Below, piece by piece: positions 48,138 through 56,346 of a stretch of 64,000 bases of DNA; position 1 is the first letter of the stretch; the number at the start of each line of letters is the position of its first letter. Origin of the DNA: Aeromicrobium sp. Root344. Lineage in GTDB: Bacteria > Actinomycetota > Actinomycetes > Propionibacteriales > Nocardioidaceae. The stretch lies in contig NZ_LMDH01000001.1 in assembly GCF_001425755.1 (NCBI RefSeq), forward strand, positions 1,028,474 to 1,092,473. The letters are read 5' to 3'. Under the pieces are notes generated by a model that saw only the letters and a program-made list of their open reading frames with translations, had not been told where the DNA came from and ran no database searches. Made by a program: the position numbers and the translations under genes.

Positions 48138-50103
48138 TGACGTGCGCCCCCAGCTCCCGGCTCAGGAGGTCCTCGGGATCGATCTCCTCGTGGTCCACGA
48201 CGGGGTCGTCGCGGGTGGCCGAGGCATCGGGGTCCTCGCGCGTCTCGGGGGTGACCGGGTCACGGAGCGCCTCGCGTACGGACTCGGGCGCCGAGACCCC
48301 CTTGCGGGGCGCTGCGGGCGCCGGGTCCGGGGACTCCGGCTCGTCGGAGCTGCCGGCACCGGGTCGGGCACTCGGGTCGACGATCGCCTCGATCTTCCAA
48401 GTGACGCCGAGGACCGCGTGCAACGCCTGCTGGACGTACTCCTCGGACCGGCTGTTGATGAACGAGTCGCGGGCGCCGGCGTTGACCAGCGCGATCGTCA
48501 GCGTCGACCCGTCGAGACCGGTGACCTGGGCGTTCTGGCTGAGCATGACCCAGGCGAAGCGCCGCAGGTCGCGGATCTTGTCGAGGATCTCGGGCCACAG
48601 GCGGCGTACGTCGGCAATCGTGAGGGTGCCGTTGGCGGGCATCGGATCCGCTGGCTGAGGTGCCGGCTCCTCGGTCCTTGAGCTTGTCGAAAGGACCTGT
48701 GCGTCTGGGTCTGGCGTCCTTTCGCTCCCCCTACTCGAAGAGCTCGTGGGGCTGCCCCCAGGCTCAAGGACAGGCGGTTCCGGAGCAGGTATCTCGGCTA
48801 CCGGCGCTGCGACGGGAGCCGGCTTCTCGGCGACGGGCTCAGCCACGGGAGCTGGTGTCGCTTCGACAGGCTCGACGACCGGTGGACGGGATGCCTGCGG
48901 GACAGCCGCCTGCGCCGGGGCGGGCGCGCCGCCGTCGATCGAGAGCCGGCGCTCGAGCCGGTCGAGCCGGGCCTGGAACCCCTGGGCGGAGTTGTCGGAG
49001 CCGGGCACGAGGATCCGTGCGCACATCAGCTCGAGGAGCAACCGTGGCGCCGTGGCGCCGCGGAACTCGATCAGTGCGGCGTTGACGATGTCGGCGGCAC
49101 GGGTGAGCTCCGAGGGACCGAAGTTGCTGGCCTGGCTCAGCAGGCGTTCCGCACGATCACCCGGTACGTCGAGCAGACCCTTGGACAGCGCGTCGGGCAC
49201 CGCCGCGACGATCACGAGGTCGCGCAGGCGCTGCAGCAGGTCCTCGGCGAACCGGCGCGGGTCCTGGCCCGACTCGATGACCTTGTCGACGACGCCGAAC
49301 ACGGTCGAGCCGTCGCTCGCGGCGAACGCATCGACGACCTCGTCGAGCAGCGAGTCCGGGGTGTAGCCGAGAAGCTGCACCGCGAGGTCGTAGGTCACCC
49401 CCTCCGGACCGGCGCCACCGAGGAGCTGGTCGAGCACGCTGAGGGTGTCACGCACCGAGCCCTGACCCGCGCGGACGACCAGGGGCAGCGCGTTGGGCTG
49501 GAGCGCGACGTGCTCGGCCTCGCACAGCTGCAGGAGGTAGTCGCCCAGAGTCTTGGGCGGCACCAGCCGGAACGGGTAGTGGTGCGTGCGCGAGCGGATC
49601 GTGCCGATGACCTTGTCGGGCTCGGTCGTGGCGAAGATGAAGCGCAGGTGCGGCGGCGGCTCCTCGACGAGCTTGAGCAGCGCGTTGAAGCCCTGCGGCG
49701 ACACCATGTGCGCCTCGTCGATGATGTAGACCTTGTAGCGGCTGTTGACCGGGGCGAAGAACGCCCGCTCGCGCAGATCCCGCGCATCGTCGACACCGCC
49801 GTGGCTGGCCGCGTCGATCTCGATGACGTCGATGCTGCCGGGCCCGCCGCGCGCCAGGTCGCGGCAGCTCTGGCACTCGCCGCACGGGTCGGCGATCGGC
49901 GCCTTCTCGCAGTTGAGCGCGCGGGCCAGGATGCGGGCACTGGTCGTCTTGCCGCAGCCTCGCGGACCGGAGAAGAGGTAGGCGTGATTGACCCGGTTGG
50001 CGGCGAGCGCGTGGCGCAGCGGCTCGGTCACGTGATCCTGCCCGATCACCTCGGCGAACGTCTCCGGCCGGTAGCGGCGGTAAAGGGCAAGAGGGGCATC
50101 CAC
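48115..50103 (-). CDS. dnaX: DNA polymerase III subunit gamma/tau
   Basis: A 662-aa clamp-loader subunit starting VDAPLALYRRYRPETFAEVI. Walker A GPRGCGKTT, zinc Cys in CGECQSC, DEAH-type IIDEAHMVS, sensor GTIRSRTHHYPF. After residue about 370 an alanine/proline-rich linker (residues about 395-500) contains peptide segments encoded by palindromic repeats, then a tau-like C-terminal domain. GTG 50103 is preferred to ATG 50133 because TAGGCT (50111-50116 on this strand) ends seven bases before it. Confidence 0.9.
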   Translation of the reverse strand: MDAPLALYRRYRPETFAEVIGQDHVTEPLRHALAANRVNHAYLFSGPRGCGKTTSARILARALNCEKAPIADPCGECQSCRDLARGGPGSIDVIEIDAASHGGVDDARDLRERAFFAPVNSRYKVYIIDEAHMVSPQGFNALLKLVEEPPPHLRFIFATTEPDKVIGTIRSRTHHYPFRLVPPKTLGDYLLQLCEAEHVALQPNALPLVVRAGQGSVRDTLSVLDQLLGGAGPEGVTYDLAVQLLGYTPDSLLDEVVDAFAASDGSTVFGVVDKVIESGQDPRRFAEDLLQRLRDLVIVAAVPDALSKGLLDVPGDRAERLLSQASNFGPSELTRAADIVNAALIEFRGATAPRLLLELMCARILVPGSDNSAQGFQARLDRLERRLSIDGGAPAPAQAAVPQASRPPVVEPVEATPAPVAEPVAEKPAPVAAPVAEIPAPEPPVLEPGGSPTSSSSRGSERTPDPDAQVLSTSSRTEEPAPQPADPMPANGTLTIADVRRLWPEILDKIRDLRRFAWVMLSQNAQVTGLDGSTLTIALVNAGARDSFINSRSEEYVQQALHAVLGVTWKIEAIVDPSARPGAGSSDEPESPDPAPAAPRKGVSAPESVREALRDPVTPETREDPDASATRDDPVVDHEEIDPEDLLSRELGAHVIDESRHD
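48673..48771. repeat. REP-like palindromes inside the dnaX linker
   Basis: Two elements. At 48673-48697, arms GGTCCTT and AAGGACC flank GAGCTTGTCGA. At 48716-48771, GTCCTTTCGCTC and GGCTCAAGGAC flank a second imperfect palindrome. TTCGACAAGCTCA-type repeats of this kind are usually intergenic in actinobacteria. Here they are read in frame and encode serine-rich linker peptide (VLSTSSRTEEP). Confidence 0.6.
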
Positions 50104-50110
50104 GGAGTAG

Positions 50111-50116
50111 AGCCTA
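50111..50116 (-). promoter_or_regulatory. -10 box of dnaX (leaderless)
   Basis: TAGGCT on the minus strand, seven bases before GTG 50103, with no Shine-Dalgarno sequence between. Confidence 0.5.
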
Positions 50117-50166
50117 ACCACCCCGGACGACATCGCCTACGGCCCGATCGTACCCTGCGTGCGACC

Positions 50167-50937
50167 TCAGGCGATCTCGACGCCGATCAGGGACTTCAGG
50201 CGATCCGCGCCGAGCTCGGTGAGGTCGACAGCCCGGTGTCGCGGCCGGCGAGCGACCCATCCAGCGGCGAGGAACCGGGTCAGGAGATCGGCCCCCAGCC
50301 GCCCACCGAGGTGGTGCCGCTGCTCGCTCCAGTCGACGCAGAACCTGAGCAGAGGTCGCGCACCTGCAGGGCTCGCGGCATCGTGCGGCAGGCCCAGCGC
50401 GGCCAGCACATCGGTCGCGGCCGGCCCCAGCTCGTACGGCGCGTCCGCGACGCGCGAGGACAGGTGGTCGCGGGGTCGGCGCTCGGTCGTCGTACCTTCA
50501 TCCGTACGCACCAGCGCCTCGCGCTCGAGCAGTGCGGTCGTCACGGCGCAGCCGAGCCGGCCGGCCAGGTGGTCGTAGCAGGTGCGCGCGCGGCGGAGTG
50601 CTGCTGCTCGGGTGCCCTCTCGCAGCGAGCGCACCGGCTCGGTCGGTGCGATCACGGCGAGCGCCTCGAGGATCGTCGCGACCTGGTCGGACGCGAGCCG
50701 GTAGTAGCGGTGCCGGCCCGACTGCTCGACGTCGATCAGCCCGCCCTCGCGCAGACGCGCGAGCTGGGCGCTGGCGGCTTGGGCCGAGACGCCGGCCTCG
50801 GTGGCGAGGACGCCGGCCGGCAGCGACCGGCCGTCGGCGAGGGCGACCAGCACTCGGGCGCGCGTGCGATCGGCGAACAACGCAGCGACGTGCGCGACAT
50901 CCGCGTCACCGCGGTGGATGGCGGTCGTGGTCTCCAT
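50167..50937 (-). CDS. ArsR-type winged-helix regulator with extended C-terminus
   Basis: A 256-aa protein. The ArsR HTH occupies about residues 12-90 (VAALFADRTRARVLVALADG, EAGVSAQAASAQLARLREGG, RHRYYRLASDQVATILEAL). A second part of about 150 aa (CYDHLAGRLGCAVTTALLER ... CVDWSEQRHHLGGRLG) matches the extended ArsR group seen beside exporters. ATG 50937 is taken as start. It is divergent from an MFS exporter gene, so it is its likely repressor. The ligand is unknown; the usual metal-binding Cys motif is absent. Confidence 0.78.
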   Translation of the reverse strand: METTTAIHRGDADVAHVAALFADRTRARVLVALADGRSLPAGVLATEAGVSAQAASAQLARLREGGLIDVEQSGRHRYYRLASDQVATILEALAVIAPTEPVRSLREGTRAAALRRARTCYDHLAGRLGCAVTTALLEREALVRTDEGTTTERRPRDHLSSRVADAPYELGPAATDVLAALGLPHDAASPAGARPLLRFCVDWSEQRHHLGGRLGADLLTRFLAAGWVARRPRHRAVDLTELGADRLKSLIGVEIA

Positions 50938-50959
50938 CTGTCCATCGTGCCCCCGCGAT

Positions 50960-50979
50960 GCTTCCACGGCGACGGAAGC
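50960..50979. promoter_or_regulatory. Candidate operator of the ArsR-type regulator
   Basis: GCTTCC-ACGGCGAC-GGAAGC is a 20-bp inverted repeat in the 65-bp gap between the divergent regulator and MFS genes. GGAAGG recurs at 50996-51001. Confidence 0.45.
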
Positions 50980-51002
50980 GTCGGCGGGCAACCATGGAAG
51001 GC

Positions 51003-52367
51003 ATGACGGAACGATCCCCTCGCCTCGTCCTGGTCGTGATGTGCGCCGGCTACTTCCTCGTGCTGCTCGATGTCACGATCGTCAACGTCGCCCTGCCGCG
51101 TCTCGGCGACGACCTCGGCACGAGCGTCGCCGGGCTGCAGTGGGTCGTCGACGGGTACGCCGTGCCGTTCGCCGCCCTCCTGCTGGCGAGCGGAGTCGTC
51201 GGCGACCGGCTGGGCCACCGTCGGATCGTGCTCGCCGGGCTGTCGGTGTTCGGCATCGCGTCGGTCGCCTGCGCGGTGGCGCCTGCGCCCGGCTTCCTCA
51301 TCGGCTCACGCGTCGCGCAAGGTGTCGGGGCGGCGCTCCTGCTGCCGGGGACCCTCGCCGTGATCGCCGAGGCGTACCCAGCACGCCAGCCTCAGGCCCG
51401 CGCCATCGGCGTGTGGGCGGGCATCGGCAGCCTCGCCCTGCCCGCCGGACCGCTGCTGGGCGGTGTGCTCGTGCAGGCGGTGGGCTGGCGAGCGATCTTC
51501 GCGGTCAACCTCCCGATCATCCTGGTCGCGTGGATCGTGGCCCACCGTGTCGTGCCGGCGAGCGTCACCCGGTCCACCGCCCGCCTCGACCGCGCAGGCA
51601 CGGTGTTGGGCGCCGTCACGCTCGCCGGGATGACGCTGGCCGTGATCGAGGCGGGACACGTCGGGGCACGGCCACTCACCCTGCTCGCCGCTGTCGTTGC
51701 TGGAGCGGCCCTCGTCGGGTTCGTGGGGGTCGAGCGCCGCAGCGCGCACCCGATGCTGCCGCCTGCGCTGTGGCGGCGTCCCGCGTTCGTCGCCGCCAAC
51801 GGCGCGGCCGGGGTCATGAACCTCGGCACGCTCGGGATGCTGTTCCTGCTGACCGCATACCTCCAGACCATTCAGGATCGCAGCGCGCTGGAGGCGGGCG
51901 TCGCCCTGCTGCCGCTGTTCGTCCCCTTGGTCGTCCTGGCCCCATTGAGCGGCCGGCTCACCGGGCGCCTCGGCCCTGGCGTTCCGATGGTCGCCGGGCT
52001 CCTCACGGCTGCTGTCGGCTTCGCCCTGATCGGCGGCTGGTCGAGCACCACGACGTACGCCATGGTGTTCCCCTCGCTGCTGGCCTGGGGCGTCGGGCTG
52101 GGGATCCTCACGCCGGCGGTCGTCGCCGCAGCCGTGGCGGCTGTCGACGAGAGCAGGGCCGGCCTCGCCTCCGGTGTCAACAACACCGCGCGCCAGGCCG
52201 GCGGTGCGATCGGCATCGCGGTCTACGGTGCCGTGGCTGGTCCGGCCAACAGACCCTCCGCGTTCGTCAGCGGCATGCATGCGCTCGGGCTCGGCACCGC
52301 AGCGATGTTCGTCGCCACAGCGGCGGCCTCGGCGCTGTTCGTACGCCCTACGTGGCGTGGGCCATGA
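51003..52367 (+). CDS. MFS drug-efflux transporter, DHA2 family
   Basis: A 454-aa protein with about 14 membrane helices. LDVTIVNVALPRLGDDL and GSRVAQGVGAALLLPGTLAV are the DHA2 motifs D1 and C-like regions, and DRLGHRRIVLAG is motif A. An in-frame ATG at 50994 is an equally possible start. Probably exports a toxic small molecule under control of the divergent ArsR-type protein. Its last 20 bp overlap the convergent VOC gene. Confidence 0.85.
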   Translation: MTERSPRLVLVVMCAGYFLVLLDVTIVNVALPRLGDDLGTSVAGLQWVVDGYAVPFAALLLASGVVGDRLGHRRIVLAGLSVFGIASVACAVAPAPGFLIGSRVAQGVGAALLLPGTLAVIAEAYPARQPQARAIGVWAGIGSLALPAGPLLGGVLVQAVGWRAIFAVNLPIILVAWIVAHRVVPASVTRSTARLDRAGTVLGAVTLAGMTLAVIEAGHVGARPLTLLAAVVAGAALVGFVGVERRSAHPMLPPALWRRPAFVAANGAAGVMNLGTLGMLFLLTAYLQTIQDRSALEAGVALLPLFVPLVVLAPLSGRLTGRLGPGVPMVAGLLTAAVGFALIGGWSSTTTYAMVFPSLLAWGVGLGILTPAVVAAAVAAVDESRAGLASGVNNTARQAGGAIGIAVYGAVAGPANRPSAFVSGMHALGLGTAAMFVATAAASALFVRPTWRGP

Positions 52368-52734
52368 CCTCGACCCGGTTGCCGTTGCCGTCTGCGGTGT
52401 GGAACCGCTCGAACCCGTCGAAGGTCGTACGTTCGGACCAGTCGACGTCGAACCCGGCCGCAAGCAACCCTGCGGCTCGCTGCTCGAGCTCGGTGACCGA
52501 GCCGAGCACGACCGCGGGATGTGCTTTGCGGGCCGGCACGAACTCCGCCTCGACGCCGACGTGGATCTCGGCCGTCACCGCGCCGCGGGTGCCCGACCGG
52601 AACCAGCAGCCACCGCGACCGGCCAGGTTGGCCGGCTTGTCGACCTCGGTCATGCCGAGCCCGTCGACGTAGAACCGGCGCGCCGCATCCTCGCCACCCG
52701 GCGGGCAGGCGACCTGGACGTGATGGATCCTCAC
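52348..52734 (-). CDS. VOC-family (glyoxalase-like) protein
   Basis: A 128-aa protein with the paired beta-alpha-beta-beta-beta modules of vicinal oxygen chelate proteins: HHVQVACPPGGEDAARRFY, GAVTAEIHVGVE, and ERFHTADGNGNRVEVM with a metal-ligand Glu. GTG start overlaps the hydrolase stop (GTGA), so the two genes are translationally coupled. Substrate unknown. Confidence 0.8.
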   Translation of the reverse strand: MRIHHVQVACPPGGEDAARRFYVDGLGMTEVDKPANLAGRGGCWFRSGTRGAVTAEIHVGVEAEFVPARKAHPAVVLGSVTELEQRAAGLLAAGFDVDWSERTTFDGFERFHTADGNGNRVEVMAHAT

Positions 52735-53717
52735 GAGCCGACGAGCTGCTTGACCCGCAGCCAGTCGTCCACCGCGGCGTAGGCAGCCTTGCGCGGTTCC
52801 TCCCGCGAGATGAAGACGTCGTGCTTGGCCCCGTCGATCGGGACGACCGTGACCTGGTCGCCGAGGCAGCCCGACCACCGGGCGATCTGCTTGACGTCGA
52901 GGACGGCATCGGCCGTCGCGACATCCTCGTTGTAGGTCCGCGCGAACCGCGTCCGCGTCGAGCGCAGCACCAGCGACGGGACACCGACGTCGAGCCCCTT
53001 GTGCAGCTTCGCGTGCGCACGACGGATCGCGGTCAGCCAGCCGAACGACACGGGGAACCCCTCGAGCGGCTTGAACGCCGTGTTGAAGTCCCACTCGCCG
53101 TGGGCACTGACGTGCAGGCTGCTGCCGTACGCGTCCGTGTGCGGCAGCTTGATGATCGACTTGGGCTTGACCCGGGCCACCGCCGCGATCGCCTTGGTGC
53201 CGACCGTGCGCATCCACGGCGCGCCCTGGAGGTCGAACCACGGGCTGTTGAGCACCAGCCCGGCGATGCCGGCGCCCTTGCTGCCACCCGGCTGCTTGTT
53301 GAGTCGATCGAGCCACAGCGCCAGGACCAGGCCGCCCGTCGAATGGGCCGACAGCACGACCGGCTTGTCTCCGGTCTCCTCGCGGATGATCGCCAGCGAC
53401 TGGTCGAGCTCCGCGTCGTAGAGCGCGAGGTCGGAGACGTAGTGCCCCATCTGCCCCTCACGCCGGGAGCGGCCGCACTTGCGCAGGTCGAGGGCGTAGA
53501 ACGCAAAACCCCGCTCGGCGAAGAACTCGGCGAGCTCGCGCTGGAAGAAGTAGTCGCTGAACCCGTGCACGTAGAGCACTGCCGACTCGTACGACTCGGA
53601 GGGCACGCGCCGCACCAGCGTGGCCTCGACCTGGCCCTCGCCGTCGGGATCGGCCCCGAGCGGGATCGTGTGCTGCTCGTAGCCCTCGCCCAGCTCGTCG
53701 GGGATCCACTCGGTCAT
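52731..53717 (-). CDS. Alpha/beta hydrolase, lysophospholipase-like
   Basis: A 328-aa serine hydrolase. SAVLYVHGFSDYF holds the oxyanion-hole region, FYALDLRKCGRS follows, and the nucleophile elbow is SAHSTGG. The Asp and His are in the C-terminal part (VVPIDGAKHDVFIS). Similar to monoacylglycerol lipase/PldB proteins. ATG has GAGGAG 7 nt upstream. No signal peptide, so cytosolic. Confidence 0.83.
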   Translation of the reverse strand: MTEWIPDELGEGYEQHTIPLGADPDGEGQVEATLVRRVPSESYESAVLYVHGFSDYFFQRELAEFFAERGFAFYALDLRKCGRSRREGQMGHYVSDLALYDAELDQSLAIIREETGDKPVVLSAHSTGGLVLALWLDRLNKQPGGSKGAGIAGLVLNSPWFDLQGAPWMRTVGTKAIAAVARVKPKSIIKLPHTDAYGSSLHVSAHGEWDFNTAFKPLEGFPVSFGWLTAIRRAHAKLHKGLDVGVPSLVLRSTRTRFARTYNEDVATADAVLDVKQIARWSGCLGDQVTVVPIDGAKHDVFISREEPRKAAYAAVDDWLRVKQLVGS

Positions 53718-53731
53718 TCATCGCTCCTCGT

Positions 53732-53760
53732 TTGGACACGGACGTCGGGTCCAACAGTAT
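53732..53760 (+). promoter_or_regulatory. Promoter of the ThrE-type exporter gene
   Basis: TTGGAC (53732-53737), a 17-bp spacer and CAGTAT (53755-53760), which ends seven bases before GTG 53768. This decides the start codon over an upstream TTG and an ATG that lie within the promoter, and predicts a leaderless mRNA. Confidence 0.55.
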
Positions 53761-53767
53761 GGGACGG

Positions 53768-55102
53768 GTGACCGAGACACGTGAGATCCAGCGCACGCTC
53801 GACGTCGCCCTGCGCGTGGGCGACATGCTCCTGGCGAACGGCGCCGGTGCAGCCGACGTCACCGCCACGATGTCGTCGATCGCGCACCACCTCGGCATGC
53901 GGCAGGCGCTCGTCGACGTCACGTTCACGACGGTGCACATGAGCTATCAGTCGGCGCCCGACGAGCCGGCCGTCACGGCGACCCGGCACGTCAAGCAGCG
54001 TGAGACCGACTTCGACGACCTGACGCGGGTCGACCACCTCGTGCGCGACCTGCTGTCGGACGAGATCGACCTCGACGAGGCACGGATCCGGCTGGCCCAG
54101 ATCGCCTCCACGGGTCACCGGACGCCGAGGTGGGCCGTGACGCTCAGCTGGGGCGCCATCGGCGCCGGCGTCGCGATGCTGATCGGCGGCGACTGGATCG
54201 TCGTCCTGATCGCCGCGATCGCCGCGATCTGCCTCGAGGTGCTGCAGCGCTGGCTCTCGCGCCTCCGGCTGCCGTTCTTCTACGCCCAGGTCGCCGGCGG
54301 GCTGTTCGCCTCCTTGCTCGCCGTGGGCGCCTCCGCTGCCGACATCTCCACCGATCCGTCGCTCGTCATCACCGCGAGCATCGTCATGCTGCTCGCCGGG
54401 CTCGGCTTCATCGGTGCGATCCAGGACGCGCTGACGGACTTCTACGTCACCGCCGTCGCCCGCATCCTCGAGGTCATGATCTCGACCGTGGGCGTCATCG
54501 TCGGGGTCAGCGGCGGTCTCACGGTCGGTCGACTCCTCGGCGTCGACATCAACCTCGACCCAGGCGCCGCAGGGCTCTCTCACTTCCCGCTCGTCGTCGC
54601 CGGCGGCGCCCTCAGCGCGGGCGCGTTCGCCTTCGCCGCGTACGCGCCGAGCCGGGTCCTGCTGCCGATCGCGGCGATCGCCGGCATCGCCTCGGGCATC
54701 TACCTCGTGCTCTCGGAGAACGACCTCGGTCGCGCGTGGCCGGCCGGGATCGCGGCGATCTTCATCGGACTCGTCTCCTACACGGTGGCCGGCCGCGCGG
54801 ACGTGCCCCCGCTCGTCATCGTCGTGTCGGGCATCGTGCCGCTGCTGCCCGGCCTCTCGATCTATCGGGGCCTGTCCCTCCTCGGTGCCGACGACTACAC
54901 CGGCATCCTGCAGATGATCACGGCTGCCGCGATCGCGATCTCGCTGGCAGCGGGCGTCATCCTCGGTGAGTACGTCGCGCAGCCCCTACGCCGCGAGGCC
55001 CGCCGCCTCGAGCAGCGCCTCGCCGGGCCCCGCCTGGTCGGTCCGCTGCGGGCCCGGGCGGTCCGCAAGGCGGTCAAGCGAGGAAACATGCACTCGATGT
55101 GA
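53768..55102 (+). CDS. Threonine/serine exporter family protein (ThrE type)
   Basis: A 444-aa membrane protein. The N-terminal cytosolic DUF1212 part has LRVGDMLLANGAGAADVTATM, and about 10 membrane helices follow, the last five forming the DUF3815 half fused as in corynebacterial ThrE. PPLVIVVSGIVPLLPGLSIYRG is the conserved loop of the second half. Probably exports small hydroxylated amino acids; exact substrate unproven. Confidence 0.85.
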   Translation: MTETREIQRTLDVALRVGDMLLANGAGAADVTATMSSIAHHLGMRQALVDVTFTTVHMSYQSAPDEPAVTATRHVKQRETDFDDLTRVDHLVRDLLSDEIDLDEARIRLAQIASTGHRTPRWAVTLSWGAIGAGVAMLIGGDWIVVLIAAIAAICLEVLQRWLSRLRLPFFYAQVAGGLFASLLAVGASAADISTDPSLVITASIVMLLAGLGFIGAIQDALTDFYVTAVARILEVMISTVGVIVGVSGGLTVGRLLGVDINLDPGAAGLSHFPLVVAGGALSAGAFAFAAYAPSRVLLPIAAIAGIASGIYLVLSENDLGRAWPAGIAAIFIGLVSYTVAGRADVPPLVIVVSGIVPLLPGLSIYRGLSLLGADDYTGILQMITAAAIAISLAAGVILGEYVAQPLRREARRLEQRLAGPRLVGPLRARAVRKAVKRGNMHSM

Positions 55103-55166
55103 ATAAAGTTCTCGACAGCACTAGACTCGCGGTGCGCCGCGTGGCGCGATCGCCGAGGAGTCGTAC

Positions 55167-56345
55167 ATGAAACTTCAGCTGTCAGACGAGGACGCAGCCT
55201 TCCGCGAGGAGATGCACACCTTCTTCACGACGCAGATCCCGCAGGACGTCCGCGACACGGTCGCCGCGCGCCGCGAGCTCAGCAAGGAGCAGATCGTCGC
55301 GTCCGTGCAGGCCATGAACGCCGCCGGCATCGCCGTGCCCAACTGGCCCGTCGAGTGGGGCGGCAAGGACTGGACCCCGCTCCAGCGCCACATCTGGCAC
55401 GAGGAGATGCAGCTCGCGAACGTACCTCCACCGCTGCCGTTCAACGCCTCGATGGTCGGCCCGGTCATCGCCGCGTTCGGCTCGCAGGAGATCAAGGAAC
55501 GCTTCCTGCCCAAGACCGCCAACCTTGACATCTGGTGGTCGCAGGGGTTCTCCGAGCCCGATGCCGGCTCCGACCTCGCATCGCTGCGGACCACCGCGGT
55601 GCGTGACGGCGACGACTACCTCGTCAACGGCCAGAAGACCTGGACCACGCTCGGCCAGTACGGCGACTGGATCTTCACGCTGGTCCGCACCGACCCCTCG
55701 GTCAAGAAGCAGGCCGGCATCTCGTTCCTGCTGATCGACATGTCCTCCCCCGGCGTCACGGTCCGACCGATCGAGCTCATCGACGGCGGCCACGAGGTCA
55801 ACGAGGTGTGGTTCGAGAACGTCCGCGTGCCCGCCGAGAACCTCGTCGGCGAGGAGAACAAGGGCTGGGACTACGCCAAGTTCCTGCTCGGCAACGAACG
55901 CGTCGGCGTCGCACCGGTCGGCTCGACCAAGCGCACGCTGTCGCAGGCCAAGGAGTTCGCCAGGACCGCCGGCCCGGGTGGCACGTCGCTGCTCGAGGAC
56001 CCGCTGGTCGCCGCCCAGATCGCCGACCTCGAGAACGAGATCCTGGCGCTGGAGCTGACCGCCCTGCGGGTCGTCGCCAACTCCGCCGACGGCAAGCCGC
56101 ACCCCGCCTCGTCCGTGCTCAAGCTGCGCGGCACCGAGCTGCAGCAGGCCGTCACCGAGCTGTTCGTCGACCTCGCCGGCCCCCTGGCGCTGGCGTCGGG
56201 CGCCGGCGACGGATCGGACGTCCCCGACCTGGCGCGCGTCGCGACACCCAATTACCTCAACTTCCGCAAGGCGTCGATCTACGGCGGATCCAACGAGGTG
56301 CAACGACAGATCATCGCCGGCACGATCCTGGGACTGAGGGGCTGA
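55167..56345 (+). CDS. Acyl-CoA dehydrogenase family protein, first of a pair
   Basis: A 392-aa FAD enzyme. MKLQLSDEDAAFREEMHTFF starts the helical domain; WSQGFSEPDAGSDLASLRTTA and DYLVNGQKTWTTLGQYGDW are the FAD/substrate segments; and the ending YGGSNEVQRQIIAGTILGL is intact. ATG with GAGGAG 6 nt upstream and TAGACT further up. One base separates it from the second gene. Paired small ACADs in actinobacteria often form alpha2-beta2 enzymes acting on sterol side chains or rings. Confidence 0.85.
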   Translation: MKLQLSDEDAAFREEMHTFFTTQIPQDVRDTVAARRELSKEQIVASVQAMNAAGIAVPNWPVEWGGKDWTPLQRHIWHEEMQLANVPPPLPFNASMVGPVIAAFGSQEIKERFLPKTANLDIWWSQGFSEPDAGSDLASLRTTAVRDGDDYLVNGQKTWTTLGQYGDWIFTLVRTDPSVKKQAGISFLLIDMSSPGVTVRPIELIDGGHEVNEVWFENVRVPAENLVGEENKGWDYAKFLLGNERVGVAPVGSTKRTLSQAKEFARTAGPGGTSLLEDPLVAAQIADLENEILALELTALRVVANSADGKPHPASSVLKLRGTELQQAVTELFVDLAGPLALASGAGDGSDVPDLARVATPNYLNFRKASIYGGSNEVQRQIIAGTILGLRG

Positions 56346-56346
56346 C

